A stretch of DNA of 64,000 nt from Gammaproteobacteria bacterium (GCA_036381015.1 DASVDR010000020.1:36338-100337); one strand, 5' to 3'. Counted from the stretch's first letter, positions 34,135-43,780 are shown. The notes: generated by a model not told the origin, from the sequence alone. Made by a program: numbers and translations.

Positions 34135-34931
34135 TTCAGAGGGTCATCACGGGCGCGATCTTCGGGATCGCGGTCACGGTCGCCGTTTTGCTCTCCCCGA
34201 CCTTCGTCGCCGCCGCGGCGCTCGGCGTGCTGTTCGTCGCGGGCGCGTGGGAATGGGCGGCCCTCGCGCGTCTCGAGCCGCGCTCGCGAATCCTCTACGT
34301 GGCCGCGTTCGCCGCGGTGATGCTGGCCGGTCCGCTGTGGGTCCTCCGCCCGGACGCCGTCGCCGCGGCGCTGCTCGTCGCGGTCGTCTGGTGGGCGCTC
34401 GCGCTGGTCGCGGTCGTGACGTACCCGCGACCGCTGCCGCATGCGGCCGTTGCGGCTGCGGGCATCGCGGCGCTGCTGCCGCCGTGGGCCGCGCTGACGC
34501 ACCTGCACGCCGCCGTCGCGGCCGGTCCGGGGCTCGCGATGACCGTCATCGCGATCGTCTGGTCCGCGGACGTCGGCGCCTATTTCACCGGCCGCGCGAT
34601 CGGGCGCGTGAAGCTCGCGCCGAACGTGAGCCCCGGGAAGACCTGGGAGGGTGTCGCGGGGGGTGTGGCCCTCGCCGCGATCGTGGCGGCGGCCGCGGCG
34701 CGGCTGCTCGCGCTGCCGGTGCTGCCCCTCGTCGCCGTCGGCGCCGCGACGGCGCTGGTCTCCGTGCTCGGCGACCTCACGGTGAGCATCTGCAAGCGCA
34801 ACGTCGGCGTGAAGGACACCGGGCGCCTGCTCCCCGGCCACGGCGGCGTGCTCGACCGCATCGACAGCCTGACGGCCGGCGTCCCGGCGTTCGTGCTGGG
34901 CCTCCTGGCCGCGGGCCTGATCCACCACTGA
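34128..34931 (+). CDS. cdsA: phosphatidate cytidylyltransferase
   Basis: 267 residues, about eight membrane helices. CdsA makes CDP-diacylglycerol for all phospholipids. The family signature is near the C-terminus: SICKRNVGVKDTGRLLPGHGGVLDRIDSL, preceded by the ADVGAYFTGRAIGRVKLAPNVSPGKTWEG segment with the metal/CTP-binding residues. The likely start is TTG 34128 (MLIQRVITGAIF), overlapping the uppS stop by 7 nt; no ATG is available in this region. dxr, the usual next gene, is missing. Confidence 0.94.
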   Translation: MLIQRVITGAIFGIAVTVAVLLSPTFVAAAALGVLFVAGAWEWAALARLEPRSRILYVAAFAAVMLAGPLWVLRPDAVAAALLVAVVWWALALVAVVTYPRPLPHAAVAAAGIAALLPPWAALTHLHAAVAAGPGLAMTVIAIVWSADVGAYFTGRAIGRVKLAPNVSPGKTWEGVAGGVALAAIVAAAAARLLALPVLPLVAVGAATALVSVLGDLTVSICKRNVGVKDTGRLLPGHGGVLDRIDSLTAGVPAFVLGLLAAGLIHH

Positions 34932-34938
34932 ACCCGGC

Positions 34939-35001
34939 GAAAAACGGCGAAAAATCGTGTCAGGCACCGTTTTCCCCAAAAAGGTGTCAGACACCTTTTT
35001 T
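34939..35001. repeat. REP-like element between cdsA and rseP
   Basis: A diverged copy (CGTGTCAGGCACCG with A and T flanks) is followed by an intact one, A5-GGTGTCAGACACC-T6 (34978-35001), starting 8 nt after the cdsA stop. It occupies the place where dxr is normally found and could separate rpsB-cdsA from the rseP-bamA transcript. A further C6T6 stretch follows at about 35009-35020. Confidence 0.85.
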
Positions 35002-35096
35002 CGGCGGACCCCCCTTTTTTGCCGGCAGGGGCAGGGGCCGGTCCGCCCGGTTAGAATGAGGTACCCACCGGACAATCCGAGGTCACCGCAACCCCC

Positions 35097-36569
35097 ATGA
35101 TCGACGTCGCCTTGTCGCTCGTCGCTTTCATCGTCGCCATCGGCGTGCTGGTGTCCGTGCACGAGCTCGGCCATTTCTGGGTCGCGCGCCGCCTGGGCTT
35201 CAAGGTACTGCGGTTCTCGGTCGGCTTCGGCAAGCCGCTGTATCGGCTTCGCGGGCGGGATCCGGACCGCATCGAGTACTGGATCTCGTCCATTCCGCTC
35301 GGCGGCTACGTCAAGATGCTCGACGAGCGGGAAGCGCCGGTTCCCGAAGCGGAGCGCCATCGAGCCTTCAACAACCGCCCTCCCGCGCAGCGGATCGCCG
35401 TGCTGCTCGCGGGGCCGGGGTTCAATTTCGTGTTCGCGGTGCTCGCGTACTGGCTGCTCTTCATGACGGGCGTCCCCGGCATGAAGGCCTACGTCGCCGA
35501 GATCACGCCCGGCTCGGCCGCCGACGACGCGGGCCTGCGCCCCGCGGACGTGATCGAGGCCGTCGACGGGCAACCCACCGAAACGTGGGAGCAGGCGACG
35601 CTCGCGATCCTCGACGAGATGCTCGACGACGGCGTCCTGGATCTGACCGTCCGCGGCGCGAACGGCAACGTCCGCAACGTCGACATCGACGTGCGCGGGC
35701 GCGTCGAGGAGCTTACCGAGCCCGACGCGCTCTTCGACGGTCTCGGCCTCTATCCGTTTCCGGCCTGGCCGGCCGAGGTCGGCACCGTCACGCCCGGCGG
35801 GCCCGCGGACCGCGCCGGCCTCGAGCCGGGCGACCGCGTCCTCGCCGTCGACGGGCGGCGCGTGAGCGGCTTCAACGGCCTCGCGTCGCTGATTCGCGCG
35901 CGGCCGGGCGAGACCGTCGACCTGCTGGTCGAGCGCGACGGACGCGAGATCGTGCTGCCGGTCACGATCGGCGTCGCCGGCGGCGACGGCGAGATCGTCA
36001 ACATGGTGGGTCGGGACCGCGCGCGCCCCGCCGACGAGAATCCGCCGAGTCCCGAGCGCGCCCGGACCGGCTCCGACGGCGAGGCCGTCGGCCAGATCGG
36101 CATCACCCGGATCGCCGAGCCGCCGCACGAATGGGACGAGCTCGCCGAGCGCCTGCGCGCCGAGCAGCGCTACGGCCCGCTCGCTGCGCTCGGTCACGGC
36201 ATCCGCAAGACCTGGGAGATGTCCGCGCTCACGGTCACGATGATCGGGCACATGGTTGTCGGCGACGTGTCGATGCGTAATATGTCCGGACCGATAGCGA
36301 TAGCGGGCTATGCGGGGGACAGCGCGCAGGCCGGCTTTAGCGCCTTCCTGAGCTTTCTCGCGATCGTGAGCATCAGTCTCGGGATCTTGAACCTGCTCCC
36401 GGTGCCGCTCCTCGACGGCGGCCAGATCGTCTACCAGCTGGCGGAGTGGATCAAAGGCGCACCGTTGTCGGAACGGGCGATGGCATTCGGCCAGCAGCTC
36501 GGCATCCTGTTCATGATTCTTCTGATGGGGTTCGTCTTCTACAACGATCTGACGCGGGTATTCGGCTGA
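35097..36569 (+). CDS. rseP: site-2 intramembrane metalloprotease RseP
   Basis: 490 residues, inner membrane. RseP cleaves the anti-sigma factor RseA and signal-peptide remnants in the sigma-E envelope-stress response. The zinc motif is His22-Glu23-x-x-His26 in SVHELGHFWVARR in the first helix; the third ligand lies in NLLPVPLLDGGQI. Two periplasmic PDZ domains lie between (GSAADDAGLRPADVIEAVDG and GGPADRAGLEPGDRVLAVDG). An Asp/Pro/Arg-rich insertion (about residues 305-325) follows PDZ2. It overlaps bamA by 1 nt (TGATG). Confidence 0.96.
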   Translation: MIDVALSLVAFIVAIGVLVSVHELGHFWVARRLGFKVLRFSVGFGKPLYRLRGRDPDRIEYWISSIPLGGYVKMLDEREAPVPEAERHRAFNNRPPAQRIAVLLAGPGFNFVFAVLAYWLLFMTGVPGMKAYVAEITPGSAADDAGLRPADVIEAVDGQPTETWEQATLAILDEMLDDGVLDLTVRGANGNVRNVDIDVRGRVEELTEPDALFDGLGLYPFPAWPAEVGTVTPGGPADRAGLEPGDRVLAVDGRRVSGFNGLASLIRARPGETVDLLVERDGREIVLPVTIGVAGGDGEIVNMVGRDRARPADENPPSPERARTGSDGEAVGQIGITRIAEPPHEWDELAERLRAEQRYGPLAALGHGIRKTWEMSALTVTMIGHMVVGDVSMRNMSGPIAIAGYAGDSAQAGFSAFLSFLAIVSISLGILNLLPVPLLDGGQIVYQLAEWIKGAPLSERAMAFGQQLGILFMILLMGFVFYNDLTRVFG

Positions 36570-38986
36570 TGGCATTCGCAACACTCGCTTCCCGCAGCAT
36601 CGCCCGCGCCGTCGCGGGCGTGCTCGCAGCCGGCTTCGCCGCCGGCGCCGCGGCCCAGGTCGCGCAGCAGAGTCCCTACCCGTTCGTCGTGCGCGACTTT
36701 CGCGTGGAGGGCGCGCAGCGCATCTCCGAGGGCACCGTCTACAACTACTTGCCGATCAATATCGGCGACACGATTACCGAGCAGCGTGTCGCGGAAGCGA
36801 TCCGAGCGCTTTACGGCACCGGCTTCTTTCAGGACATCGAGCTGCGCGTCGACGGCGACACGCTCGTGATCGCGGTCCTCGAGCGGCCGTCGATCCAGGA
36901 GTTTACGTTCAGCGGGAACGAGGACATCGAGGACGAGGCGCTCGAGGAGTCGCTGAAGGACGTCGGTCTCGCGGTCGGCGAGACCTTCGATCGCTCGGTT
37001 CTCGACGACGTCACTCAGTTCTTGACCGAGGAATATCACGCACGCGGCAAGTACGCCGTAAAGGTCACGCCGACCGTCGAGGAGCTTCCCGGCAACCGCG
37101 TGCGCGTTTCGATAGACATCGAGGAAGGCGAGCGAGCGAAGATCCGCCAGATCAACATCGTCGGCAACGAGGCGTTCGACGACGACGAGCTCCTCGATCA
37201 GTTCCAGCTCACCACCGGCAACCTGCTGTCCTTCCTCCGCGACGACAACCGCTACTCGCGCGAGGCCCTCGAAGGCGATCTCGAGACGCTGCGCTCGTAC
37301 TACATGGACCGCGGCTACGCGGACTTTCGGCTCGACGACGTGCAGGTCGCGATCTCGCCGGACAAGAGCGATATCTTCATCACGATCGGCGTCGAGGAGG
37401 GCGATCAGTACACCTTCTCCGAGATCGACCTCGCCGGCCAGATGGTCGTTCCGGAGGACGAGCTGCGCGCGTTGATCCTGCCGCGGCCCGGCCAGACGTT
37501 CTCGCAACAGCTCTTGACGTTCACCGAGCAGGCGATGGCCAACCGCCTCGGCCTGGATGGCTACGCCTTCGCGGAGGTCCAGGCCGTCCCGGAGCTGAAC
37601 GAGGAGACCAAGGAGGTCGCGGTCACGTTCTTCGTGGAGCCGCAGAACCGCGTGTACGTCCGCCGCATCGACTTCAACGGCGCCGACAACGTCGACGACG
37701 AGGTCTTCCGGCGCGAGATGCGCCAGCTCGAAGGGGCCTATCTCTCGAACGCGGACCTCGAGCGGTCGAAGGTGAGGCTCCAGCGGCTGCCGTACGTCGA
37801 GTCCGTCGAGTACGAGACCGTGCCCGTTCCGGGCAGCCCGGACCAGGTCGACGTCGAGTTCGAGATCGAGGAAGGCCTGCCGGGACAGTTCGGCGGCAGC
37901 CTCGGGTACGCCGAGTCGCAGGGCATCATCCTCGGCGGCAATTTCATCCACGCGAACTTCATGGGCACGGGCAACCGTGTGGCCGTGGACCTGCGCGCCG
38001 GCGAGTTCCAGAAGGTCTACGACGTCTCGTTCACGGACTACTACCGCACGGTCGACGAGCTGTCGCGAACGATCTCGTTCTCCTATCAGGACATCACGCA
38101 GTTCACGTCCTACACGTCCGACTTCTCGACCGAGACGATGTCGGGCGGCCTCAACTGGACCTATCCGCTCACCGAGTACCAATACTTCAACTTCGGCTTC
38201 CTGTATCAGGACGCGGAGCTTCTGACCACCGCGTTCAGCTCGGAGCAGGCTCGCGACTGGGTCCGGTCGAACGGCAATCCGTTCACGATCGAAGGACAGA
38301 GCGGCGTGTTCGGTACGAAGGTGCAAACCTTCGAGCTCATGGCCGGGTGGTCCTACGACAGCCTGAACGCGGCGATTTTCCCGACCCTCGGCACGTACAT
38401 GCGGGCGGGCCTGAACGCGTCCGTGCCGGGCAGCGAGGTCGAGTACTACGTGGCGTCACTCGACTTCACCAAGTACATTCGGCTGCCCGGACGCTGGCGC
38501 TTCAGGATCAACAGCGACCTTGCCTACGGCGATGCGTTCGGCGACACCACGTCGTTGCCGCCGTACCGCAACCGCTATGCCGGCGGGCCGGGCTCGGTGC
38601 GCGGGTACAAGCAGAGCCACCTCGGTCCGCTCGACTCGCTCCGCAATCCCTATGGCGGCAATTTCCTGGTTGCGAACCAATTCGAGCTGATCATGCCGAC
38701 GCCGGAGAAGCTCGCGGGCTCGACGCGGATCTCGCTCTTCTACGACATCGGCAACGTGTTCTCGACCGGGGACGTGGAGTTCTTCGACCGTCTCGGCGAT
38801 CCGATCGACTACGATTTCGACTATGATAAGTTGAAAAAATCCTTCGGGCTCGCCGTCGAGTGGTACGGCCCGATGGGCCTCATGAGCTTCAGCTATGCGG
38901 TTCCGCTCAACGCCGACGAAGAAACCGACCGCTTCTTCGGCGACGAGGTCGAGCGCTTTCAATTCAACATAGGCAATGCGTTTTAG
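36569..38986 (+). CDS. bamA: outer membrane assembly factor BamA
   Basis: 805 residues. A signal peptide (about 1-30, ending AAAQ) precedes five POTRA domains (~35-430) and a 16-strand Omp85 barrel. The barrel contains the L6 signature VRGY (GGPGSVRGYKQSH) and ends in a beta-signal with terminal Phe (FQFNIGNAF). BamA is the core of the complex that inserts outer membrane beta-barrels, which shows a didermic cell. It is coupled to rseP and followed by the chaperone gene skp, the usual sigma-E-linked envelope order. Confidence 0.97.
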   Translation: MAFATLASRSIARAVAGVLAAGFAAGAAAQVAQQSPYPFVVRDFRVEGAQRISEGTVYNYLPINIGDTITEQRVAEAIRALYGTGFFQDIELRVDGDTLVIAVLERPSIQEFTFSGNEDIEDEALEESLKDVGLAVGETFDRSVLDDVTQFLTEEYHARGKYAVKVTPTVEELPGNRVRVSIDIEEGERAKIRQINIVGNEAFDDDELLDQFQLTTGNLLSFLRDDNRYSREALEGDLETLRSYYMDRGYADFRLDDVQVAISPDKSDIFITIGVEEGDQYTFSEIDLAGQMVVPEDELRALILPRPGQTFSQQLLTFTEQAMANRLGLDGYAFAEVQAVPELNEETKEVAVTFFVEPQNRVYVRRIDFNGADNVDDEVFRREMRQLEGAYLSNADLERSKVRLQRLPYVESVEYETVPVPGSPDQVDVEFEIEEGLPGQFGGSLGYAESQGIILGGNFIHANFMGTGNRVAVDLRAGEFQKVYDVSFTDYYRTVDELSRTISFSYQDITQFTSYTSDFSTETMSGGLNWTYPLTEYQYFNFGFLYQDAELLTTAFSSEQARDWVRSNGNPFTIEGQSGVFGTKVQTFELMAGWSYDSLNAAIFPTLGTYMRAGLNASVPGSEVEYYVASLDFTKYIRLPGRWRFRINSDLAYGDAFGDTTSLPPYRNRYAGGPGSVRGYKQSHLGPLDSLRNPYGGNFLVANQFELIMPTPEKLAGSTRISLFYDIGNVFSTGDVEFFDRLGDPIDYDFDYDKLKKSFGLAVEWYGPMGLMSFSYAVPLNADEETDRFFGDEVERFQFNIGNAF

Positions 38987-39004
38987 CATTTGAGGATCGA
39001 GTTC

Positions 39005-39520
39005 ATGGTGAAGGCATTTCGGGCCTGGGGGCCCGTCGCGCTCGCGGCGGGCATGCTTATTGCCGGCCCTTCTCAGGCGCAGGACCTCAAGATCGGCGTC
39101 GTCAACTTTCCGTTGCTCGTGCAGCAGTCGCCGCAGTTCGAACAGATGAATGCGGCCTTGGAGACGGAGTTCGCTCCGCGGCAGCGCGACATCGTGACGA
39201 TGCGGCAGGAGCTCGAGGAGAAGCAGCAGCGGCTGCAGCGCGATGCCGAGGTCATGAGCGATCAGGAACGCGCGAATCTCGAGCGCGAGATTCGCGACGG
39301 CGCCCGCGACTTGGAGCGCGCGGTCAACGAGCTTCGCGAAGACGCCAACATCCGTCAGAACGAGGAGCTGAACAAGGTCCAGCGAACGGTCCTTCAGCGA
39401 GTGCAGGACTATGCTCGCAGCGAGGACTACGACCTGATCGTCGCCGAAGCTCTCTATTTCGACAGCGACCTCGACATCACCGAGGCCGTCCTCGAGATGT
39501 TGCAGGAGGAAGACGACTAA
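39005..39520 (+). CDS. skp: periplasmic OMP chaperone Skp/OmpH family
   Basis: 171 residues. The signal peptide ends near GPSQAQ (residue ~26), followed by the Skp opening IGVVNFPLLVQQSPQ and a long charged coiled coil (about 50-125: RQELEEKQQRLQRDAEVM, LEREIRDGARDLERAVNEL). The trimeric jellyfish fold holds unfolded outer membrane proteins on their way to BamA. ATG 39005 is chosen over an upstream TTG because GAGGA lies before it and the signal peptide starts there. Confidence 0.92.
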   Translation: MVKAFRAWGPVALAAGMLIAGPSQAQDLKIGVVNFPLLVQQSPQFEQMNAALETEFAPRQRDIVTMRQELEEKQQRLQRDAEVMSDQERANLEREIRDGARDLERAVNELREDANIRQNEELNKVQRTVLQRVQDYARSEDYDLIVAEALYFDSDLDITEAVLEMLQEEDD

Positions 39521-39529
39521 GGCGCTTCG

Positions 39530-40570
39530 ATGGCGGCCACGCTCGGGGATCTCGCAGAGCGCTTCGGCTGCGCGCTCCACGGCCCCGCCGACGCCGTCGT
39601 CTCCCGGGTCGCGACGCTCCCGAACGCGACGCCGGACGCGATTACTTTTCTCGCGAATCCCGGCTACCGCGCCGCGCTCCGTGACACGCGGGCGGGGGCC
39701 GTGATACTCGAGGAGCGCTACCGGGCCGAGTGTCCGGTGCCCTGCCTCGTGCACGCCAATCCGTATGCGACGTACGCCCGCGTCGCGGCCGTGCTCCATC
39801 CGCCGCCCGCGCCGCGGCCGGGGATTCATCCGACGGCGGTCGTCGCCGCCGGCGCCGATATTCATCCCTCCGCCGAGATCGGCCCGCAGGCCGTCGTCGG
39901 CGCCGGCAGCGTGATCGCCGAAAGCGTCGTGATCGGGCCGGGATCGGTGGTCGGCGAAGGCGTTCGGATCGGCGCGGGCACCCGGCTCGCGGCCCGCGTC
40001 ACCGTGCTTCACGGCGTGAAGATCGGCGCGCGCTGTCTGCTCCACCCCGGCGTCGTGATCGGCGCGGACGGCTTCGGCTTCGCCGAGGACTTTGCGCACG
40101 GCGGCTGGGTGAAGGTGCCGCAGGTCGGCTCGGTCACGATCGGCGACGACGTCGAAATCGGTGCGAACAGCGCGATCGATCGCGGCGCGATCGAGGATAC
40201 CGTGATCGAGGACGGCGTGAAGATCGACAATCTCGTGCAGATCGGCCACAACGTGCGCGTCGGCGCGCACACGGCGATGGCGGCGATGACGGGCGTGGCC
40301 GGCAGCACGCGGATCGGAAAGCGGTGTATGATCGCGGGCGGCGCGGCGATGGTCGGGCATCTCGACATCTGCGACGACGTCGTGATGCTGGTCCGCAGCG
40401 TCATCACCCGCTCGATCACGCAGCCGGGCGTTTACCTCGGCACGCTGCCCGCGGACGAAGCCGCGCGCTGGCGCCGCAACGCCGGGCGCTTCAGGCACCT
40501 CGACGAGCTTGCGAAGCGCCTGCGCGCCGTCGAACGGCGCGTCGGCCTCCGCGCGCACGACGACGATTGA
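39530..40570 (+). CDS. lpxD: UDP-3-O-(3-hydroxyacyl)glucosamine N-acyltransferase
   Basis: 346 residues, third step of lipid A synthesis. An N-terminal uridine-binding domain (to ~100) is followed by the left-handed beta-helix (IHPSAEIGPQAVVGAGSVI and onwards). The catalytic histidine lies in LVQIGHNVRVGAHTAMAA. The C-terminal helix contacts acyl-ACP. Gap of 9 nt from skp. Together with lpxA and lpxB it indicates LPS production. Confidence 0.96.
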   Translation: MAATLGDLAERFGCALHGPADAVVSRVATLPNATPDAITFLANPGYRAALRDTRAGAVILEERYRAECPVPCLVHANPYATYARVAAVLHPPPAPRPGIHPTAVVAAGADIHPSAEIGPQAVVGAGSVIAESVVIGPGSVVGEGVRIGAGTRLAARVTVLHGVKIGARCLLHPGVVIGADGFGFAEDFAHGGWVKVPQVGSVTIGDDVEIGANSAIDRGAIEDTVIEDGVKIDNLVQIGHNVRVGAHTAMAAMTGVAGSTRIGKRCMIAGGAAMVGHLDICDDVVMLVRSVITRSITQPGVYLGTLPADEAARWRRNAGRFRHLDELAKRLRAVERRVGLRAHDDD

Positions 40571-40625
40571 GCGCGCACGGCGACGACCGAGAAGGGCGCG
40601 CCTCTTTATTGGGAACGAACGAACA

Positions 40626-41078
40626 ATGACGGACGGACCGAAGCTCGACATCGGGGCGATCATGGAACGGCTGCCCCACCGTTACCCGTTTCTGCTCGTC
40701 GACCGCGTGCTGGAGGTGTCCGTGCCCGACTCGCTGGTGGCCGTGAAGAACGTTACCGCAAACGAGATGTTCTTCACCGGGCACTTTCCGGGATTTCCGG
40801 TCATGCCGGGCGTCCTCATCGTCGAAGCGCTCGCGCAGGCCGGCGGCCTGCTCGTGTGGGAAATGGCGAGTCCCGAGGAACGCGACGCGCTGCTCTATCT
40901 CACGGGCATCGAGAAGGCGCGCTTCAAGCAACCGGTTCGGCCCGGCGACCAGTTGATTCTGCGGGTCGAGCTCGCGCAGAGCCGCAAGGCCATCTGGCGC
41001 TTCGACTCGCGGGCCGAAGTGGACGGCCGGGTCGCCGCGCAGGCCGAGATCACGATGGTCGCCGGGAAGCGCCCTTGA
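40626..41078 (+). CDS. fabZ: 3-hydroxyacyl-[ACP] dehydratase FabZ
   Basis: 150 residues, hotdog fold. It dehydrates 3-hydroxyacyl-ACP in fatty acid elongation, competing with LpxA/LpxD for 3-hydroxyacyl-ACP. [13 protein letters not shown] and [20 protein letters not shown] hold the catalytic His and Glu. The ATG at 40626 follows GAACGAACGAAC with a poor Shine-Dalgarno sequence. The stop overlaps the TTG start of lpxA. Confidence 0.96.
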   Translation: MTDGPKLDIGAIMERLPHRYPFLLVDRVLEVSVPDSLVAVKNVTANEMFFTGHFPGFPVMPGVLIVEALAQAGGLLVWEMASPEERDALLYLTGIEKARFKQPVRPGDQLILRVELAQSRKAIWRFDSRAEVDGRVAAQAEITMVAGKRP

Positions 41079-41845
41079 TCGACCAGCGGGCGGTCGTCTC
41101 GCCGAAGGCAGAGATCCACGAGGACGCCTATGTCGGGCCGTTCTCGATCATCGGCGAGGGCGTGGAGATCGGGCGCGGCACGCGCATCGAGGCGCACGCG
41201 GTCGTGAAGGGCCCGACGACGATCGGCGAGGACAACCGCATCTTCCAGTTCGCGTCGATCGGCGACGATCCTCAGGACAAGAAGTACGCGGGCGAGCCCA
41301 CCCGCCTCGAGATCGGCGACCGAAACACCATTCGCGAGTACGTCACGATCAGCCGCGGCACGGTCCAGGACCGGGGCGTGACCCGAATCGGCAACGACAA
41401 CTGGATCATGGCGTATGTGCACATCGCCCACGACTGCGTCGTCGGCGACCATACGATCTTTGCGAATGCCGCGACTCTCGCGGGCCACGTCCACATCGGA
41501 GACTACGCGATCCTCGGCGGCTTCACGGGCGTTCATCAGTTCTGCCGGATCGGCGCCCACTCGTTCCTGAGCATGTACAGCTTCGTCACGATGGACGTTC
41601 CGGCCTACGTCATGGCCGCGGGCGGCCCCGCCGTCCCGCGCGGGATCAACACCGAGGGGCTGAAGCGGCGCGGGTTCACGCCGGAGCAAATCCGCAACAT
41701 CCGCGACGCCTACCGCATCGTCTATCGTCAAGGGCTGAAGCTCGACGATGCGCTCGCAGCCCTGGCGGAGCGCGTCGAATCGCAGCCCGAGCTTCGCCCG
41801 CTGCTCGATTCGCTGCGCGCGAGCACGCGCGGCGTAATCCGCTGA
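41075..41845 (+). CDS. lpxA: acyl-ACP--UDP-N-acetylglucosamine O-acyltransferase
   Basis: 256 residues, first enzyme of lipid A synthesis. A beta-helix of hexapeptides begins at once (VVSPKAEIHEDAYVGPFSII) and the catalytic His is in AYVHIAHDCVVGDHTI. GGFTGVHQFCRIGAHSFLSM and the C-terminal helical part NTEGLKRRGFTPEQIRNI complete the family pattern. The TTG at 41075 overlaps the fabZ stop (TTGA), replacing the usual ATG; no in-frame ATG exists nearby. Confidence 0.95.
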   Translation: MIDQRAVVSPKAEIHEDAYVGPFSIIGEGVEIGRGTRIEAHAVVKGPTTIGEDNRIFQFASIGDDPQDKKYAGEPTRLEIGDRNTIREYVTISRGTVQDRGVTRIGNDNWIMAYVHIAHDCVVGDHTIFANAATLAGHVHIGDYAILGGFTGVHQFCRIGAHSFLSMYSFVTMDVPAYVMAAGGPAVPRGINTEGLKRRGFTPEQIRNIRDAYRIVYRQGLKLDDALAALAERVESQPELRPLLDSLRASTRGVIR

Positions 41846-41869
41846 CGCGGCCGAGCTCGCTCAGAGGAC

Positions 41870-43081
41870 ATGCAGCCGCCGAAACGCTTCGCGCTCGTCG
41901 CCGGCGAGAAGTCGGGCGATGCGCTCGGCGCCGGCCTGATCGAGGCGATAAAGCGGCGCGTTCCCGACGCGGAGTTCTTCGGCATCGCCGGCGAGCAGAT
42001 GGCCGCGGCGGGCTGCTCGCCCTGGTATCGGGCCGAGGAGCTTTCGGTCATGGGCCTCGCGGAGGTGCTGCACCACCTGCCGCGCCTGCTGCGGCTGCGC
42101 CGCGACCTGATCCGCCGCCTCGAAGCGAGCCGGCCCGACGTGCTGATCGGCATCGATTCCCCCGACTTCAACGTTCCGGTCGAGTTGCGGCTGCGCGCCG
42201 CGGGCTTCCGCACCGTGCAATACGTGAGCCCGCAGATTTGGGCGTGGCGGCAATCGCGCGTGCGCACGGTGCGCGCGGCCGCGGATCTCGTGCTGTGCGT
42301 GCTGCCGTTCGAAACCGACTTCTACGCGGCGCACGGCGTCAACGCGCGCTTCGTCGGCCATCCGCTTGCCGACGCGATTCCGCCGCACGTGGACCGGAAT
42401 GAGGCCCGCGAGCGGCTCGGTCTCGCGACCGATGCGCCGCTGGTCGCCGTCCTGCCCGGAAGCCGCCGCCCGGAGGTCACGCGGCTCGCGGCCCCGTTCC
42501 TCGCGACGGCCGAGTGGGTGCAGCGCGCGCGCCCCGGCATCCGCTTCGCGATCGCGCTCGCGAACGCCGAGATGGAGGAGGTGTTCGCGCGGTCGGCGGG
42601 CGAGGCGGCGCTCGATCCGGCGCCCGTCCGCACGGTCGGAAAGGCGCGCGAGGTCATGGCCGCGGCCGACGCCGTGCTGACGGCGTCGGGCACTGCGAGC
42701 CTCGAAGCGCTGCTGCTGAAGCGGCCGATGGTGGTCGCCTACCGCGTCTCGCCGCTGACGTACGCGATCGCGCGGCGTCTCGGCGTCGCGCGCATTCCGC
42801 ACTTTTCGCTGCCGAACCTGCTCGCGGGCCGAGGGATCGTGGCCGAGTTCGCGCAGGACCGCGTGCGCCCCGATGCGATGGGGCCGGCGTTGCTGCGCTG
42901 CCTCGACGGCGAGACGGAGACCGAGGATTGGTATCATGCCTTCGACTCGATTCATCGAAGGCTGCGCCGCGGCGCGAGCGACGCGGCGGCCGAGGCCGTG
43001 CTCGAGTTACTGGACCGGGGGCAGGGAAAAGAAGAAGCCGGGACGCACGATGCACGATCAGCGCGGCGAGAGCAGAGCTGA
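41870..43081 (+). CDS. lpxB: lipid-A-disaccharide synthase
   Basis: 403 residues, GT19 glycosyltransferase. It joins UDP-2,3-diacylglucosamine and lipid X. N-terminal ALVAGEKSGDALGAGLI, the segment QYVSPQIWAWRQSRV, and the nucleotide-binding part LPGSRRPEV and ASGTASLEALLLKRPMVVAYR are diagnostic. AGAGGAC precedes the ATG. The last ~25 residues are hydrophilic and specific to this protein. Followed by rnhB after 57 nt. Confidence 0.96.
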   Translation: MQPPKRFALVAGEKSGDALGAGLIEAIKRRVPDAEFFGIAGEQMAAAGCSPWYRAEELSVMGLAEVLHHLPRLLRLRRDLIRRLEASRPDVLIGIDSPDFNVPVELRLRAAGFRTVQYVSPQIWAWRQSRVRTVRAAADLVLCVLPFETDFYAAHGVNARFVGHPLADAIPPHVDRNEARERLGLATDAPLVAVLPGSRRPEVTRLAAPFLATAEWVQRARPGIRFAIALANAEMEEVFARSAGEAALDPAPVRTVGKAREVMAAADAVLTASGTASLEALLLKRPMVVAYRVSPLTYAIARRLGVARIPHFSLPNLLAGRGIVAEFAQDRVRPDAMGPALLRCLDGETETEDWYHAFDSIHRRLRRGASDAAAEAVLELLDRGQGKEEAGTHDARSARREQS

Positions 43082-43138
43082 ACCGCGCGGCGCGGCGCCG
43101 TCCCCGCGCGCCACGGCGGCTTCGAGGAGCGAGGCGCC

Positions 43139-43780
43139 GTGGGTCTGACGCGGCGGCTTCCGTTCGTCGGGCGCGACGCGACGGTCGCCGGCGTCGACGA
43201 GGCGGGGCGGGGGCCGCTTGCCGGTCCCGTCGTCGCCGCCGCGGTCGTGCTCGATCGGCGCCGCCGGATCCGCGGGCTCAAGGACTCGAAGCTGCTGTCG
43301 CCGGAAGAGCGGACGCGCCTCGCACGCGAGATCCGCCGGAAGGCAGCGGCCTTCGCGCTCGGTTACGCCGGGCCTGCGGAGATCGACGAGGTGAACATTC
43401 TGCAGGCAACGCTGCGGGCGATGGAACGCGCCGTGCTTCGCCTTCGCGTCGTGCCCGATCTCGTGCGCATCGACGGCAATCAGCTGCCGCGATTCGAGAA
43501 CCATCACCGCCCGTTCCTGCTCGAGCCGATCGTCGACGGTGATGCGAAGGTAGCCGCGATCAGCGCGGCCTCGATTCTCGCGAAGGTGTGCCGCGATCGC
43601 CTGATGCGCCGCTGGCATCGGCGGTATCCGGTCTACGGATTCGATCGACACAAAGGCTACGCCACCGAGGAGCACCTCGAGGCGCTCGAGCGCCACGGGC
43701 CGTGCCCGATCCATCGCAGCAGCTTCGCGCCGTGCGCGCGGCCGTACGACCGCCGCGTCGTGCTAGTCGACGATGACTGA
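43139..43780 (+). CDS. rnhB: ribonuclease HII
   Basis: 213 residues. RNase HII nicks 5' of ribonucleotides embedded in DNA. Catalytic acidic residues: Asp20/Glu21 in VAGVDEAGRGPLAGPVV, then LKDSKLLSPEER and the Asp in VRIDGNQLP; ISAASILAKVCRDRLM and YGFDRHKGYAT finish the signature. GTG start; GAGGAG lies ~10 nt upstream. Overlaps dnaE by 8 nt, the standard lpxB-rnhB-dnaE order. Confidence 0.95.
   Translation: MGLTRRLPFVGRDATVAGVDEAGRGPLAGPVVAAAVVLDRRRRIRGLKDSKLLSPEERTRLAREIRRKAAAFALGYAGPAEIDEVNILQATLRAMERAVLRLRVVPDLVRIDGNQLPRFENHHRPFLLEPIVDGDAKVAAISAASILAKVCRDRLMRRWHRRYPVYGFDRHKGYATEEHLEALERHGPCPIHRSSFAPCARPYDRRVVLVDDD

Noticed and set aside
34932-35096. Remnant of dxr between cdsA and rseP
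   Set aside because: The 165-nt gap is explained by two REP copies, a C/T run and the rseP leader; no DXR-like peptide in any frame.
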